NCBI RefSeq assembly: GCF_024494355.1
Contig: NZ_JAKNQY010000021.1
Location: forward strand, 48,541 to 110,215
Length of the DNA stretch: 61,675 nucleotides
Source: Pseudomonas sp. Q11
Lineage (GTDB): Bacteria; Pseudomonadota; Gammaproteobacteria; Pseudomonadales; Pseudomonadaceae
Direction: 5' to 3'
Part shown: one piece after another, positions 7,567 through 16,322 of the stretch
How positions within the stretch are numbered: position 1 is the stretch's first letter
How the letters are laid out: every line of letters starts with the position of its first letter
The notes under the pieces: model-generated
What the model saw: the letters and a program-made list of their open reading frames with translations, nothing else
What the model was told of the DNA's origin: nothing
Databases searched by the model: none
Position numbers and translations under genes: made by a program

Positions 7567-9126
7567 ATGCGCATCAAAGTCCATTGCCAGAACCGCATCG
7601 GCATCCTGCGGGACATCCTCAACCTGCTGGTGGAGTACGGCATCAACGTCGCCCGCGGGGAAGTGGGAGGTGAACATGGCAATGCGATTTATCTGCACTG
7701 CCCGAATCTGATCAACATCCAGTTTCAGGCGCTTCGTCCGAAGTTCGAAGGCATTGCCGGGGTCTTCGGCGTCAAGCGCGTCGGGTTGATGCCCAGTGAG
7801 CGTCGACACATGGAGCTCAACGCGCTACTCGGCGCCCTGGAGTTTCCGGTGCTGTCCATCGACATGGGGGGCTCCATCGTCGCCGCCAACCGGGCAGCGG
7901 CACAGTTGCTCGGGGTGCGGGTGGACGAGGTGCCGGGGATTCCACTGTCCCGATATGCCGAGGATTTTGATCTGCCGGAACTGGTGCGCGCCAATCAGTC
8001 GCGCATCAACGGGCTGCGGGTCAAGGTCAGGGGCGATGTGTTTCTGGCGGATATCGCGCCGCTGCAATCTGAGCACGACGACAGCGAGGCGATGGCTGGC
8101 GCGGTGCTGACGCTGCATCGGGCCGACCGGGTCGGCGAGCGAATTTATAACGTGCGCAAGCAGGAGCTGCGCGGCTTCGACAGTATTTTCCAGAGTTCGA
8201 AGGTAATGGCGGCTGTGGTCCGGGAAGCCCGGCGCATGGCGCCATTGGACGCACCGCTGTTGATAGAGGGCGAAACTGGCACTGGCAAGGAGTTGCTGGC
8301 TCGCGCCTGTCACTTGGCGAGTCCGCGTGGGCAGTCACCGTTGATGGCACTCAACTGTGCAGGGTTGCCCGAGTCCATGGCCGAGACCGAGCTGTTTGGC
8401 TACGGCCCCGGTGCTTTCGAGGGCGCCCGGGCCGAGGGCAAGCTCGGTTTGCTGGAGCTGACGGCCGGGGGCACGTTGTTCCTCGACGGGGTGGGGGAAA
8501 TGAGTCCACGCCTGCAAGTGAAATTGCTGCGCTTTTTGCAGGACGGTTGCTTCCGTCGTGTAGGCAGCGATGAGGAGGTCTACCTGGATGTCAGGGTTAT
8601 CTGCGCGACCCAGGTGGATTTGTCCGAACTCTGCGCCCGAGGGGAATTCCGTCAGGATCTGTACCACCGCTTGAACGTCCTTTCGCTGCACATCCCGCCA
8701 CTGCGCGAATGCCTCGACGGCCTGACGCCACTGGTGGAACATTTTCTTGACCAGGCCAGTCGGCAAATTGGCTGTGCGTTGCCGAAACTGGCCCCCGCGG
8801 CGATGGACCGTCTCAACCACTACCACTGGCCGGGCAACGTTCGGCAGTTGGAAAACGTGCTGTTCCAGGCTGTTTCCCTCTGTGATGGCGGAACGGTGAA
8901 GGCTGAGCATATCCGCCTGCCGGACTACGGCGTGCGTCAGCCCCTGGGTGATTTTTCCCTGGAGGGCGGGCTGGACGACATCGTCGGACGATTCGAGAAA
9001 GCCGTGCTTGAGCGCCTGTACTCCGAGCACCCCAGCAGCCGGCAACTGGGCAAGCGACTGGGGGTTTCCCATACGACCATTGCCAATAAGTTGCGTGAGT
9101 ATGAGGTCGGCAAGGCCGAGTCATAA
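7567..9126 (+). CDS. phhR: TyrR-like transcriptional regulator PhhR
   Basis: A 519-residue regulator of aromatic amino acid catabolism. Order: N-terminal ACT domain (residues about 1-75), PAS domain (about 80-190), AAA+ domain (about 205-430) with Walker A GETGTGKE near 236 and Walker B TLFLDGVGEM near 303, and a C-terminal Fis-type HTH (SSRQLGKRLGVSHTTIANKL). The loop that contacts sigma-54 normally reads GAFTGA but here is GAFEGA (282-287). TyrR-type proteins with a degenerate loop act on sigma-70 promoters. Divergent from phhABC, its expected target. Length and architecture match TyrR/PhhR. Confidence 0.93.
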   Translation: MRIKVHCQNRIGILRDILNLLVEYGINVARGEVGGEHGNAIYLHCPNLINIQFQALRPKFEGIAGVFGVKRVGLMPSERRHMELNALLGALEFPVLSIDMGGSIVAANRAAAQLLGVRVDEVPGIPLSRYAEDFDLPELVRANQSRINGLRVKVRGDVFLADIAPLQSEHDDSEAMAGAVLTLHRADRVGERIYNVRKQELRGFDSIFQSSKVMAAVVREARRMAPLDAPLLIEGETGTGKELLARACHLASPRGQSPLMALNCAGLPESMAETELFGYGPGAFEGARAEGKLGLLELTAGGTLFLDGVGEMSPRLQVKLLRFLQDGCFRRVGSDEEVYLDVRVICATQVDLSELCARGEFRQDLYHRLNVLSLHIPPLRECLDGLTPLVEHFLDQASRQIGCALPKLAPAAMDRLNHYHWPGNVRQLENVLFQAVSLCDGGTVKAEHIRLPDYGVRQPLGDFSLEGGLDDIVGRFEKAVLERLYSEHPSSRQLGKRLGVSHTTIANKLREYEVGKAES

Positions 9127-9154
9127 TTGCTTGCCTGTTGTGTTTGGGGGGCTT

Positions 9155-9250
9155 CTATCGCGAGCAGGCTCGCTCCCACATTTGACCGAGGTGTTCGCGC
9201 CATTTGCGAACGGCAACAATCCGGTGTGGGAGCGAGCCTGCTCGCGATGA
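9155..9250. repeat. Inverted REP pair
   Basis: CTATCGCGAGCAGGCTCGCTCCCACA at the left is mirrored by TGTGGGAGCGAGCCTGCTCGCGATGA at the right, with about 45 bases between. It lies just after phhR and could separate phhR transcription from the flgF operon. The rest of the 340-base gap to flgF holds the flgF promoter and no further gene that I can see. Confidence 0.88.
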
Positions 9251-9394
9251 CGACAGTCACCATTGCCACAAGGTCAAGCGTTGCCACCAAACGGCATGAC
9301 ACCGCCGGTTTTTCGTCTTCGATACATTTCCCAAAATTCCTTCAAAAACCCTGAAGCCCTTTGTTTGCCGGGCTCTACGGCGCCAGAAAAAAGT

Positions 9395-9410
9395 TGGTCT
9401 GCAAATTGCT
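9395..9410 (+). promoter_or_regulatory. Sigma-54 (-24/-12) promoter of the flgF operon
   Basis: TGGTCTGCAAATTGCT has the GG-N10-GC spacing of a sigma-54 promoter, with a perfect TTGCT -12 element and a partly conserved -24 (TGGtCtG). It ends 56 bases before the flgF start. Rod and ring operons are RpoN-dependent in Pseudomonas, activated by FleQ or FleR. Confidence 0.75.
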
Positions 9411-9466
9411 TAGTGCTCAGCAGTACAGCAGTGGACGGCAAACGTCCGGCATGCAGAGGAACGACA

Positions 9467-10204
9467 GTGGACAAGTACCTTTATGTGGCAATGACCGGCG
9501 CCAGCCAGAACGCACTGGCGCAGCGGGCCCATGCCAACAACCTGGCGAACATCTCCACCAACGGTTTTCAGAAAGACCTGGAGCAGGCCCGTTCGATGCC
9601 GGTGTTTGGCGACAGCTTTCCGGCGCGGGCATTTGCCATGTCCGAGCGTCCAGCCACCGACTTTACCCCTGGCGCGCTGGTGGAAACCGGTCGCGACCTC
9701 GACGTGGCAGTCAGCGGACCGGGCTGGATGGCTGTGCAGAACCCTGAAGGCGGTGAAAGCTACGTGCGTACCGGCAGCCTCAACGTTGACGCCCTGGGCG
9801 TGTTGCGGGCCGGCAATGGCATGCCGGTGATGGGCAACGGTGGTCCGATCGCCGTGCCGCCAGAGCAGAAAATCGAAATCGGCCAGGACGGCACCATCAG
9901 TATCCGCGCCATGGGCGAAGGCCCGCGCGTGATGGCTGAAGTCGACCGTATCAAGCTGGTCAACCCGGATCTTCGCAACATGACCAAAGGCCTGGACGGC
10001 GCCATCCGCACCAAGGACGGCCAGCCGGCGCCCATTGATGCCAACGTGCAACTGGTGTCGGGGTTCCAGGAAGCGAGCAACGTCAATGCCGTGGACGAGA
10101 TGACTTCGGTGCTGGCTCTGGCCAAGCAGTTCGAGCTTCACGTCAAGATGATGAACACCGCCAAAGAAGGCGACGAAGCCATGGCTCGGGTCTTGCAGAT
10201 CTAA
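9467..10204 (+). CDS. flgF: Flagellar proximal rod protein FlgF
   Basis: A 245-residue rod protein exported through the flagellar type III apparatus. The N-terminal rod signature (GASQNALAQRAHANNLANISTNGF) and the C-terminal helix (SALxLAKQFELHVKMMNTAKEGDE-like) assemble as coiled coils in the rod. The start is the GTG at 9467, preceded by AGAGGA six bases upstream; the longer open frame from 9263 runs through the promoter and is rejected. First gene of flgFGHIJKL. flgBCDE are not adjacent: phhR lies upstream. Confidence 0.94.
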   Translation: MDKYLYVAMTGASQNALAQRAHANNLANISTNGFQKDLEQARSMPVFGDSFPARAFAMSERPATDFTPGALVETGRDLDVAVSGPGWMAVQNPEGGESYVRTGSLNVDALGVLRAGNGMPVMGNGGPIAVPPEQKIEIGQDGTISIRAMGEGPRVMAEVDRIKLVNPDLRNMTKGLDGAIRTKDGQPAPIDANVQLVSGFQEASNVNAVDEMTSVLALAKQFELHVKMMNTAKEGDEAMARVLQI

Positions 10205-10253
10205 TCATTAATTACAGCGTTGCGCCGAAAAACAGGCGTACGAGGAGAATCGA

Positions 10254-11039
10254 ATGCTTCCGGCTCTTTGGGTTGCCAAAACAGGTCTGTCCGCCCAGGA
10301 CACCAACCTTTCTACTATTTCCAACAACCTGGCGAACGTATCGACCACGGGTTTCAAGCGTGATCGCGCCGAGTTCCAGGACCTGCTGTACCAGGTCAAA
10401 CGCCAGCCAGGCGCCCAATCGACCCAGGACAGCGAGCTGCCGTCTGGTCTGCAAGTGGGTACCGGTGTGCGCATTGTCGGCACCCAGAAAAACTTCAACG
10501 CCGGCAGCCTGCAAACTACCGAGCAGCCGCTGGACATGGCCATCGATGGTCGCGGTTTCTTCCAGATCCTGCAGCCGGACGGTACCACGTCCTATACCCG
10601 TGACGGTACGTTCCACCTCGACTCCAATGGCCAGATTGTCAACGCCAGCGGTTTCGCCCTGGAGCCGGCCATCATCATTCCGAACGACGCCCAGACGTTC
10701 ACCGTGGGTCGCGACGGCACCGTGTCCATCTCCGTGGCGGGCAACCCGGCCGCCCAGGTGATTGGCAACCTGCAGACCGCCGACTTCATCAACCCGGCTG
10801 GCCTGCAAGCGGTGGGTAACAACCTGTTCCTGGAAACCGCCGCCAGCGGCGCGCCACAAGTCGGCACGCCAGGCCTGAACGGTTTCGGTACCACGCTGCA
10901 GAACACCCTGGAAACCTCCAACGTGAGCACCGTTGAGGAGATGGTCAACATGATCACCACCCAGCGCGCCTACGAGATGAACTCCAAGGTGATCTCCACC
11001 GCCGACCAGATGCTCTCGTTCGTTACGCAGAATCTGTAA
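10254..11039 (+). CDS. flgG: Flagellar distal rod protein FlgG
   Basis: A 261-residue distal rod subunit with the expected N-terminal SAQDTNLSTISNNLANVSTTGFKRDRAEF motif (shown in two overlapping heptad blocks) and a C-terminal VNMITTQRAYEMNSKVISTADQML helix. It forms the part of the rod surrounded by the L and P rings. AGGAG precedes ATG 10254. The length equals the usual 260-262 residues. Second gene of the operon. Confidence 0.96.
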   Translation: MLPALWVAKTGLSAQDTNLSTISNNLANVSTTGFKRDRAEFQDLLYQVKRQPGAQSTQDSELPSGLQVGTGVRIVGTQKNFNAGSLQTTEQPLDMAIDGRGFFQILQPDGTTSYTRDGTFHLDSNGQIVNASGFALEPAIIIPNDAQTFTVGRDGTVSISVAGNPAAQVIGNLQTADFINPAGLQAVGNNLFLETAASGAPQVGTPGLNGFGTTLQNTLETSNVSTVEEMVNMITTQRAYEMNSKVISTADQMLSFVTQNL

Positions 11040-11090
11040 TCACGTCTATAAGGCGGCCTGAGGTCGCCTGCAACACCAAGAGGTAGGGTC

Positions 11091-11786
11091 ATGAATCGCT
11101 TCGTATCTGTTCTGGCACTGAGTGGGATTACTGCGCTCGCGGGCTGTGTCGCGCCGACGCCCAAGGCCAATGACCCGTATTACGCTCCGGTGTTGCCGCG
11201 CACGCCGTTGCCGGCCGCCGCCAACAACGGTTCGATCTACCAGGCCGGTTTCGAGCAGAACCTGTACAGCGACCGCAAGGCTTTCCGGGTCGGGGACATC
11301 ATCACCATCACCCTGAACGAGCGGACCCAGGCCAGCAAGAACGCCAACTCGCAGATCGACAAGACCAGCGAGACCAGTGTCGGCCTGACGTCGTTGTTCG
11401 GCTCCAGCCTGACCACCAACAACCCGATCGGTGGCGGGGACCTGAGCCTCAACGCCGGTTATGGCTCCGACCGGGCCACCAAGGGCGACAGCAAGTCCGG
11501 CCAGAGCAACAGCCTGACCGGCTCGATCACTGTCACCGTTGCCGATGTGTTGCCCAACGGCATCATCGTCGTGCGGGGCGAGAAATGGCTGACGCTCAAT
11601 ACCGGTGACGAACTGGTGCGTATCGCCGGCATGGTTCGCGCCGATGATATCGCTACCGACAACACCGTATCGTCGACCCGTGTAGCCGATGCACGTATTA
11701 CCTACTCGGGCACCGGTGCCTTTGCCGATGCGAGTCAGCCAGGCTGGTTCGACCGTTTCTTCCTCAGCCCGAAGTTCCCTTTCTAG
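11091..11786 (+). CDS. flgH: Flagellar L-ring lipoprotein FlgH
   Basis: A 231-residue outer-membrane lipoprotein forming the L ring around the rod. A type II signal peptide ends in the lipobox LAGC (Cys19). The ring-domain motifs RVGDIITITLNERTQASK and LPNGIIVVRGEKWLTLN are clear. It directly abuts flgI: the flgH TAG is followed at once by the flgI GTG. Confidence 0.96.
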   Translation: MNRFVSVLALSGITALAGCVAPTPKANDPYYAPVLPRTPLPAAANNGSIYQAGFEQNLYSDRKAFRVGDIITITLNERTQASKNANSQIDKTSETSVGLTSLFGSSLTTNNPIGGGDLSLNAGYGSDRATKGDSKSGQSNSLTGSITVTVADVLPNGIIVVRGEKWLTLNTGDELVRIAGMVRADDIATDNTVSSTRVADARITYSGTGAFADASQPGWFDRFFLSPKFPF

Positions 11787-12917
11787 GTGGCCCAGTTGAA
11801 TCTTAAGCGGTTGAATCTCAAGCAGCTGTTGATGGGGGCACTGCTGATGTCGGCGGCCTTCACCGCTCAAGCCGAGCGTCTGAAGGACATCGCCAGCATT
11901 TCCGGCGTGCGTTCCAACCAGTTGATCGGCTATGGCCTGGTCGTGGGTCTGAACGGCACGGGCGACCAGACCACCCAGACCCCGTTCACCCTGCAAACCT
12001 TCAACAACATGTTGTCGCAGTTCGGCATCAAGGTGCCGGCCGGTTCGGGCAACGTGCAATTGAAGAACGTCGCGGCGGTATCGGTCAGTGCCGATCTGCC
12101 GGCGTTCGCCAAGCCCGGCCAGCAGGTGGATATCACTGTTTCGTCCATCGGTAACTCCAAGAGCCTGCGCGGCGGCACCCTGCTGCTGACGCCGCTCAAG
12201 GGTATCGACGGCAACGTCTACGCCATCGCCCAGGGTAACCTGGTAGTGGGCGGTTTCGATGCCGAGGGGCGCGACGGTTCGAAGATCACTGTCAACGTTC
12301 CGTCGGCCGGCCGCATTCCTGGCGGTGCATCGGTGGAACGTGCGGTGCCGAGCGGTTTCAACCAGGGCAACAGCCTGACCCTGAACCTCAACCGTTACGA
12401 CTTCACGACTGCCAAGCGCATCGTCGACAAGATCAACGACATGCTCGGCCCAGGCGTAGCCCAGGCCATCGACGGTGGTTCGGTGCGCGTCACGGCGCCG
12501 CTGGATCCGAGCCAGCGGGTCGACTATTTGTCGATCCTGGAAAACCTTGAAGTCGATCCGGGCCAGGCGGTCGCGAAAGTCATCATCAACTCGCGCACCG
12601 GCACCATTGTGATCGGCCAGAACGTCAAGGTTTCACCGGCGGCGGTGACCCACGGCAGCCTGACCGTGACCATCACTGAAGATCCGATCGTCAGCCAGCC
12701 TGGACCTTTGTCCAACGGCCAGACCGCGGTGGTGCCCCGTTCGCGGGTCAATGCCGAGCAGGAAGCCAAGCCGATGTTCAAGTTCGGCCCGGGCACTACC
12801 CTGGATGAAATTGTCCGGGCGGTGAATCAGGTTGGCGCGGCGCCAGGCGACTTGATGGCGATTCTCGAAGCCTTGAAGCAGGCCGGCGCGTTGCAAGCCG
12901 ACCTGATCGTGATTTAA
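11787..12917 (+). CDS. flgI: Flagellar P-ring protein FlgI
   Basis: A 376-residue periplasmic protein assembling the P ring in the peptidoglycan layer. The N-terminus is a Sec signal peptide (a positively charged start, then LLMGALLMSAAFTAQA, cut before ERLKD). GTG 11787 is preferred because starts further in remove the charged n-region. It has no clear ribosome site and begins immediately after the flgH stop, so translation is probably coupled. The family core VRSNQLIGYGLVVGLNGTGD follows the cleavage site. Confidence 0.94.
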   Translation: MAQLNLKRLNLKQLLMGALLMSAAFTAQAERLKDIASISGVRSNQLIGYGLVVGLNGTGDQTTQTPFTLQTFNNMLSQFGIKVPAGSGNVQLKNVAAVSVSADLPAFAKPGQQVDITVSSIGNSKSLRGGTLLLTPLKGIDGNVYAIAQGNLVVGGFDAEGRDGSKITVNVPSAGRIPGGASVERAVPSGFNQGNSLTLNLNRYDFTTAKRIVDKINDMLGPGVAQAIDGGSVRVTAPLDPSQRVDYLSILENLEVDPGQAVAKVIINSRTGTIVIGQNVKVSPAAVTHGSLTVTITEDPIVSQPGPLSNGQTAVVPRSRVNAEQEAKPMFKFGPGTTLDEIVRAVNQVGAAPGDLMAILEALKQAGALQADLIVI

Positions 12918-12927
12918 GGAACGAGCC

Positions 12928-14232
12928 ATGGATATGCGCAAGGGCGCTTTGATCAGCGGGGATTCGGGTTCCTACTCGGACCTCAATCGTCTGAACCAGC
13001 TCAAGGTCGGCGACAAGAACAGTGACGGCAACCTGCGCAAAGTGGCGCAGGAATTCGAGTCGTTGTTCATCGGTGAAATGCTCAAGTCCATGCGTGCGGC
13101 CACCGAGTCGATGGGCAAGGACAATCCGCTCAACACCGCTGAAGCCAAGCAATACCAGGAAATGTACGACCAGCAACTGGCCGTCTCCATGTCTCGCGAG
13201 GGTGGCGGTATCGGCTTGGCCGACGTGCTGTTGCGTCAGATGTCCAAGAACAAACCCCTGGTGTCAGGCGAGGCGGCAACGCTGTCGGCCGGCAAACAGG
13301 AACAAGCGTTGGACAAGGCCGTCAAGGCCCCGGTGCCGACGCCCATTGCCGCCGGCACGTTGCCCGACGGGCCATTGTCGCGCTCCAACGGCCAGCGCCC
13401 GCTGTGGGCCTCGCGGGCCGTGAGTGCGCCGCAAGGGGCGGGCGAGGGCGTTCACCGCAACGACATGGAAATGCTTAACCAGCGCCGCCTGGCCTTGCCG
13501 CCAAAACTGGCCGACCGCCTGCTTGCGGGGCTGGTGCCTTCTGCCGCGACCGCGCCTGAAGTCAAGGCGCAGAATATTTTGCCGGATCGCGCTATCAGCG
13601 CCGTCAAGCCTGCCACCGGCGAACTGGCCAATGGCGACTGGCTGGCCGCGCTCAAGGCGTCAGAACCGAGCGGGTCCATGCAGGTGTACGGGCGCGCCGT
13701 GGCGCAGCCACCCCTGGCTCCAGCCCGCAAAGCCTTCCGCGACGCCGACGAATTCGTCGATGCAATGCTGCCAATGGCCAAGGAAGCTGCGGACCGTATC
13801 GGCGTAGACCCTCGTTACCTGGTGGCCCAGGCAGCGCTGGAAACCGGCTGGGGCAAATCGGTCATGCGTCAGTCTGATGGCAGCAGCAGCCACAACCTGT
13901 TCGGTATCAAGGCCAGCAAGAACTGGACGGGCGATTCGGCGCGGGCGATCACCAGCGAATTCCGCAATGGCGAGATGGTCAAGGAAACGGCCCAGTTCCG
14001 TTCCTACGCCTCGTATCGCGACAGTTTTCATGACCTGGTCAATCTGCTGCAAAGCAACAGTCGCTATCAAGATGTGCTGAAGTCGGCCGATAACCCGGAA
14101 CAGTTTGTGCGTGAGTTGCAGAAGGCCGGTTACGCCACCGACCCGAACTACGCCAGCAAGATTTCGAATATAGCCCGGCAGATGACCAGTTACCAAAACT
14201 ACGCTTCGGCTGGCGCCACTACGACTTTATAA
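12928..14232 (+). CDS. flgJ: Rod assembly protein and muramidase FlgJ
   Basis: A 434-residue two-domain protein. The N-terminal rod-cap domain (about residues 25-110: EFESLFIGEMLKSMRAA, then GGIGLADVLLRQM) guides rod assembly. A long Ala/Pro-rich linker (about 110-265) follows. The C-terminal glucosaminidase-type domain (about 270-425) cuts peptidoglycan so the rod can pass, with the catalytic glutamate in AALETGWGKS. It is longer than enterobacterial FlgJ because of the linker, as is common in Pseudomonas. Confidence 0.95.
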   Translation: MDMRKGALISGDSGSYSDLNRLNQLKVGDKNSDGNLRKVAQEFESLFIGEMLKSMRAATESMGKDNPLNTAEAKQYQEMYDQQLAVSMSREGGGIGLADVLLRQMSKNKPLVSGEAATLSAGKQEQALDKAVKAPVPTPIAAGTLPDGPLSRSNGQRPLWASRAVSAPQGAGEGVHRNDMEMLNQRRLALPPKLADRLLAGLVPSAATAPEVKAQNILPDRAISAVKPATGELANGDWLAALKASEPSGSMQVYGRAVAQPPLAPARKAFRDADEFVDAMLPMAKEAADRIGVDPRYLVAQAALETGWGKSVMRQSDGSSSHNLFGIKASKNWTGDSARAITSEFRNGEMVKETAQFRSYASYRDSFHDLVNLLQSNSRYQDVLKSADNPEQFVRELQKAGYATDPNYASKISNIARQMTSYQNYASAGATTTL

Positions 14233-14242
14233 GGTCTGAACC

Positions 14243-16309
14243 ATGAGTTTGCTCAATATCGGGATGTCGGGTCTGTCCGCAAGCCACGGCGGATTGGTGA
14301 CCACGGGTAACAACATTGCCAACGTCGATACCGATGGGTATTCGCGTCAGCAGACCGTGCAGACCACCAAGGCGTCCAATCAATACGGCAACGTGTTCAT
14401 CGGCTCCGGCACCACCTTGGCCGATGTGCGCCGGGTCTATAACTCCTACCTTGAAGCGCAGTTGAAGACCACGACCTCGCTCAACAGCGATGCGGCGGCC
14501 TATCAAGGGCAGATCACCCCGCTCGATGCCTTGCTGTCGGACACCGGCACCGGTCTCAATGGCGCGCTGACCAAGTTCTTCGCGTCAGTGCAAAACGTCA
14601 ACGCCAAGCCGGGCGATGATGCGTCCCGTCAGTTGCTGCTCAGCGATGCGCAAGCCTTGAGCAACCGGTTCAATTCGGTCGCCAGCCAATTGACGGAGCA
14701 GAACCAGAACATCAATGGCAACCTGACGAGCATGGTCGACCAGGTCAACAAACTGGCCACCACCGTTGCTCAGTTGAACAAGAAAATCGCCGAAGTCTCC
14801 AACTCCGGCGGCGCCCCCAACGACCTGCTCGATGCCCGCAACCAGACCATTCTCCAGCTCTCGGCCTTCACCGGCACTCAGATCGTGGAGAACGGCAGCA
14901 GCCTGGACATCTACCTGGGTTCCGGGCAGCCGCTGGTGATGGGTAATACCGTCAATACCCTGGAAACCGTGCCGGACAAGAACGATCCGGGGCGCTTGGG
15001 GATCCAGCTCAATAGCGGTTCCAGTGTCATGGACCTCACCCAGGTGCTCACCGGTGGCGAGATCGGCGGCCTGATGCGTTACCGCAGCACCGTGCTTGAT
15101 CCGGCCATGAATGAGCTGGGCCGCGTGGCCCTGGTGGTCGCTGACCAGATGAACGCGATCCAGGCCTCGGGCATCGACAAGAACGGCGCCTTCGGTTCCA
15201 ACCTGTTCACCAGCATCAACAGTGCCGCGCAGATGAGCCAGCGCAGCATTGCCGCGCTGGACAATAGCGCCGGTTCCGGCAACTTCAACGTGGCCATCAA
15301 AGACACCGGCGCGTTGACCACCAATGATTACAAGGTGACGTTCACCAGCGGCACCGACTACACGGTCCAGCGCCTGCCCGACGGCACTTCGATGGGGGCG
15401 TTCAATACCGCGACGACGCCGCCGCCGGTGATCGACGGTTTCTCGATGACCTTCGCCAACGGCACCGCTGCCGCCGGCGATTCGTTCAGGATCACTCCGA
15501 CCCGCAACGCGGCGGCCAGTATCAAGACCGAGATGACCGACTCCAAGCGGCTGGCGATTGCCGCGCCGCTGGGCGCAGCCATCGTGCCAGGCGGCAGCGG
15601 TACGCTGACCATTCCGGCCAGCGGCCAGCCGACCATGACGTCGCAGTTGGATATCTACGACGAAGCCACCACCACCATCATCCAGAACGGCATCAAGACC
15701 TCGATGCCGGTCAAGGTGGTTTTCGGCGCGACGTCCGCCGACGGCACCAGCCAGGCTTATCAGTTGCTCGATGCCACGGGCGTCGAGATCAGCAATGGCA
15801 CGATCAAGCCCGGCCAGAGCAATACCTTGAGCCTGAGTGTTCCGCTCAAGGATGCCAGCGGCAACCCGATCATGGATTCTTCCGCACCGCCGGTGCAGCG
15901 CACTGTCACCTTCGACATGTCGATTGCTGGCGCGCCGTCCAACGGTGCCGCGATCGATGTGAGCGTCAGCCAGGCCGGCAGCCTGGACAACCGTAACGGC
16001 ACTGTCCTGGCCGGTTTACAGACCGCCAAGACCGTGGACACCGGTTCCGCCAGCAAGGGCATTTCGTTGAACGATGCCTACGGCAAACTGGTGGAGGGCG
16101 TAGGCTCCAAGGCCGCCCAGGGCAAACTCGACAGCGCCGCCACCGGCGCGATCCTGGATAACGCCAAGGGCGCCCGCGACTCGCTGTCGGGCGTGGACCT
16201 GGACGAAGAAACCGGCAACCTGGTCAAGTATCAGCAGTACTACACCGCGTCTTCGCAGATCATCAAGGCTGCGCAGGAAATCTTCAGCACATTGATCAAC
16301 AGTCTTTAA
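14243..16309 (+). CDS. flgK: Hook-filament junction protein FlgK (HAP1)
   Basis: A 688-residue junction protein that sits between hook and FlgL. Its N-terminus (LLNIGMSGLSASHGGLVTTG, then NNIANVDTDGYSRQ) and C-terminus (EETGNLVKYQQYYTASSQII, then AAQEIFSTLINSL) are the flagellin-like terminal helices. The central region is enlarged and rich in Ser/Thr/Gly, variable among species. 11-base gap from flgJ; same operon. Confidence 0.95.
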   Translation: MSLLNIGMSGLSASHGGLVTTGNNIANVDTDGYSRQQTVQTTKASNQYGNVFIGSGTTLADVRRVYNSYLEAQLKTTTSLNSDAAAYQGQITPLDALLSDTGTGLNGALTKFFASVQNVNAKPGDDASRQLLLSDAQALSNRFNSVASQLTEQNQNINGNLTSMVDQVNKLATTVAQLNKKIAEVSNSGGAPNDLLDARNQTILQLSAFTGTQIVENGSSLDIYLGSGQPLVMGNTVNTLETVPDKNDPGRLGIQLNSGSSVMDLTQVLTGGEIGGLMRYRSTVLDPAMNELGRVALVVADQMNAIQASGIDKNGAFGSNLFTSINSAAQMSQRSIAALDNSAGSGNFNVAIKDTGALTTNDYKVTFTSGTDYTVQRLPDGTSMGAFNTATTPPPVIDGFSMTFANGTAAAGDSFRITPTRNAAASIKTEMTDSKRLAIAAPLGAAIVPGGSGTLTIPASGQPTMTSQLDIYDEATTTIIQNGIKTSMPVKVVFGATSADGTSQAYQLLDATGVEISNGTIKPGQSNTLSLSVPLKDASGNPIMDSSAPPVQRTVTFDMSIAGAPSNGAAIDVSVSQAGSLDNRNGTVLAGLQTAKTVDTGSASKGISLNDAYGKLVEGVGSKAAQGKLDSAATGAILDNAKGARDSLSGVDLDEETGNLVKYQQYYTASSQIIKAAQEIFSTLINSL

Positions 16310-16322
16310 GGAGTCGTAGCCC

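Noticed and set aside
9263..9466. N-terminal extension of FlgF
   Set aside because: The frame is open but spans the sigma-54 promoter and lacks a ribosome site; GTG 9467 has AGAGGA upstream and gives the family N-terminus.
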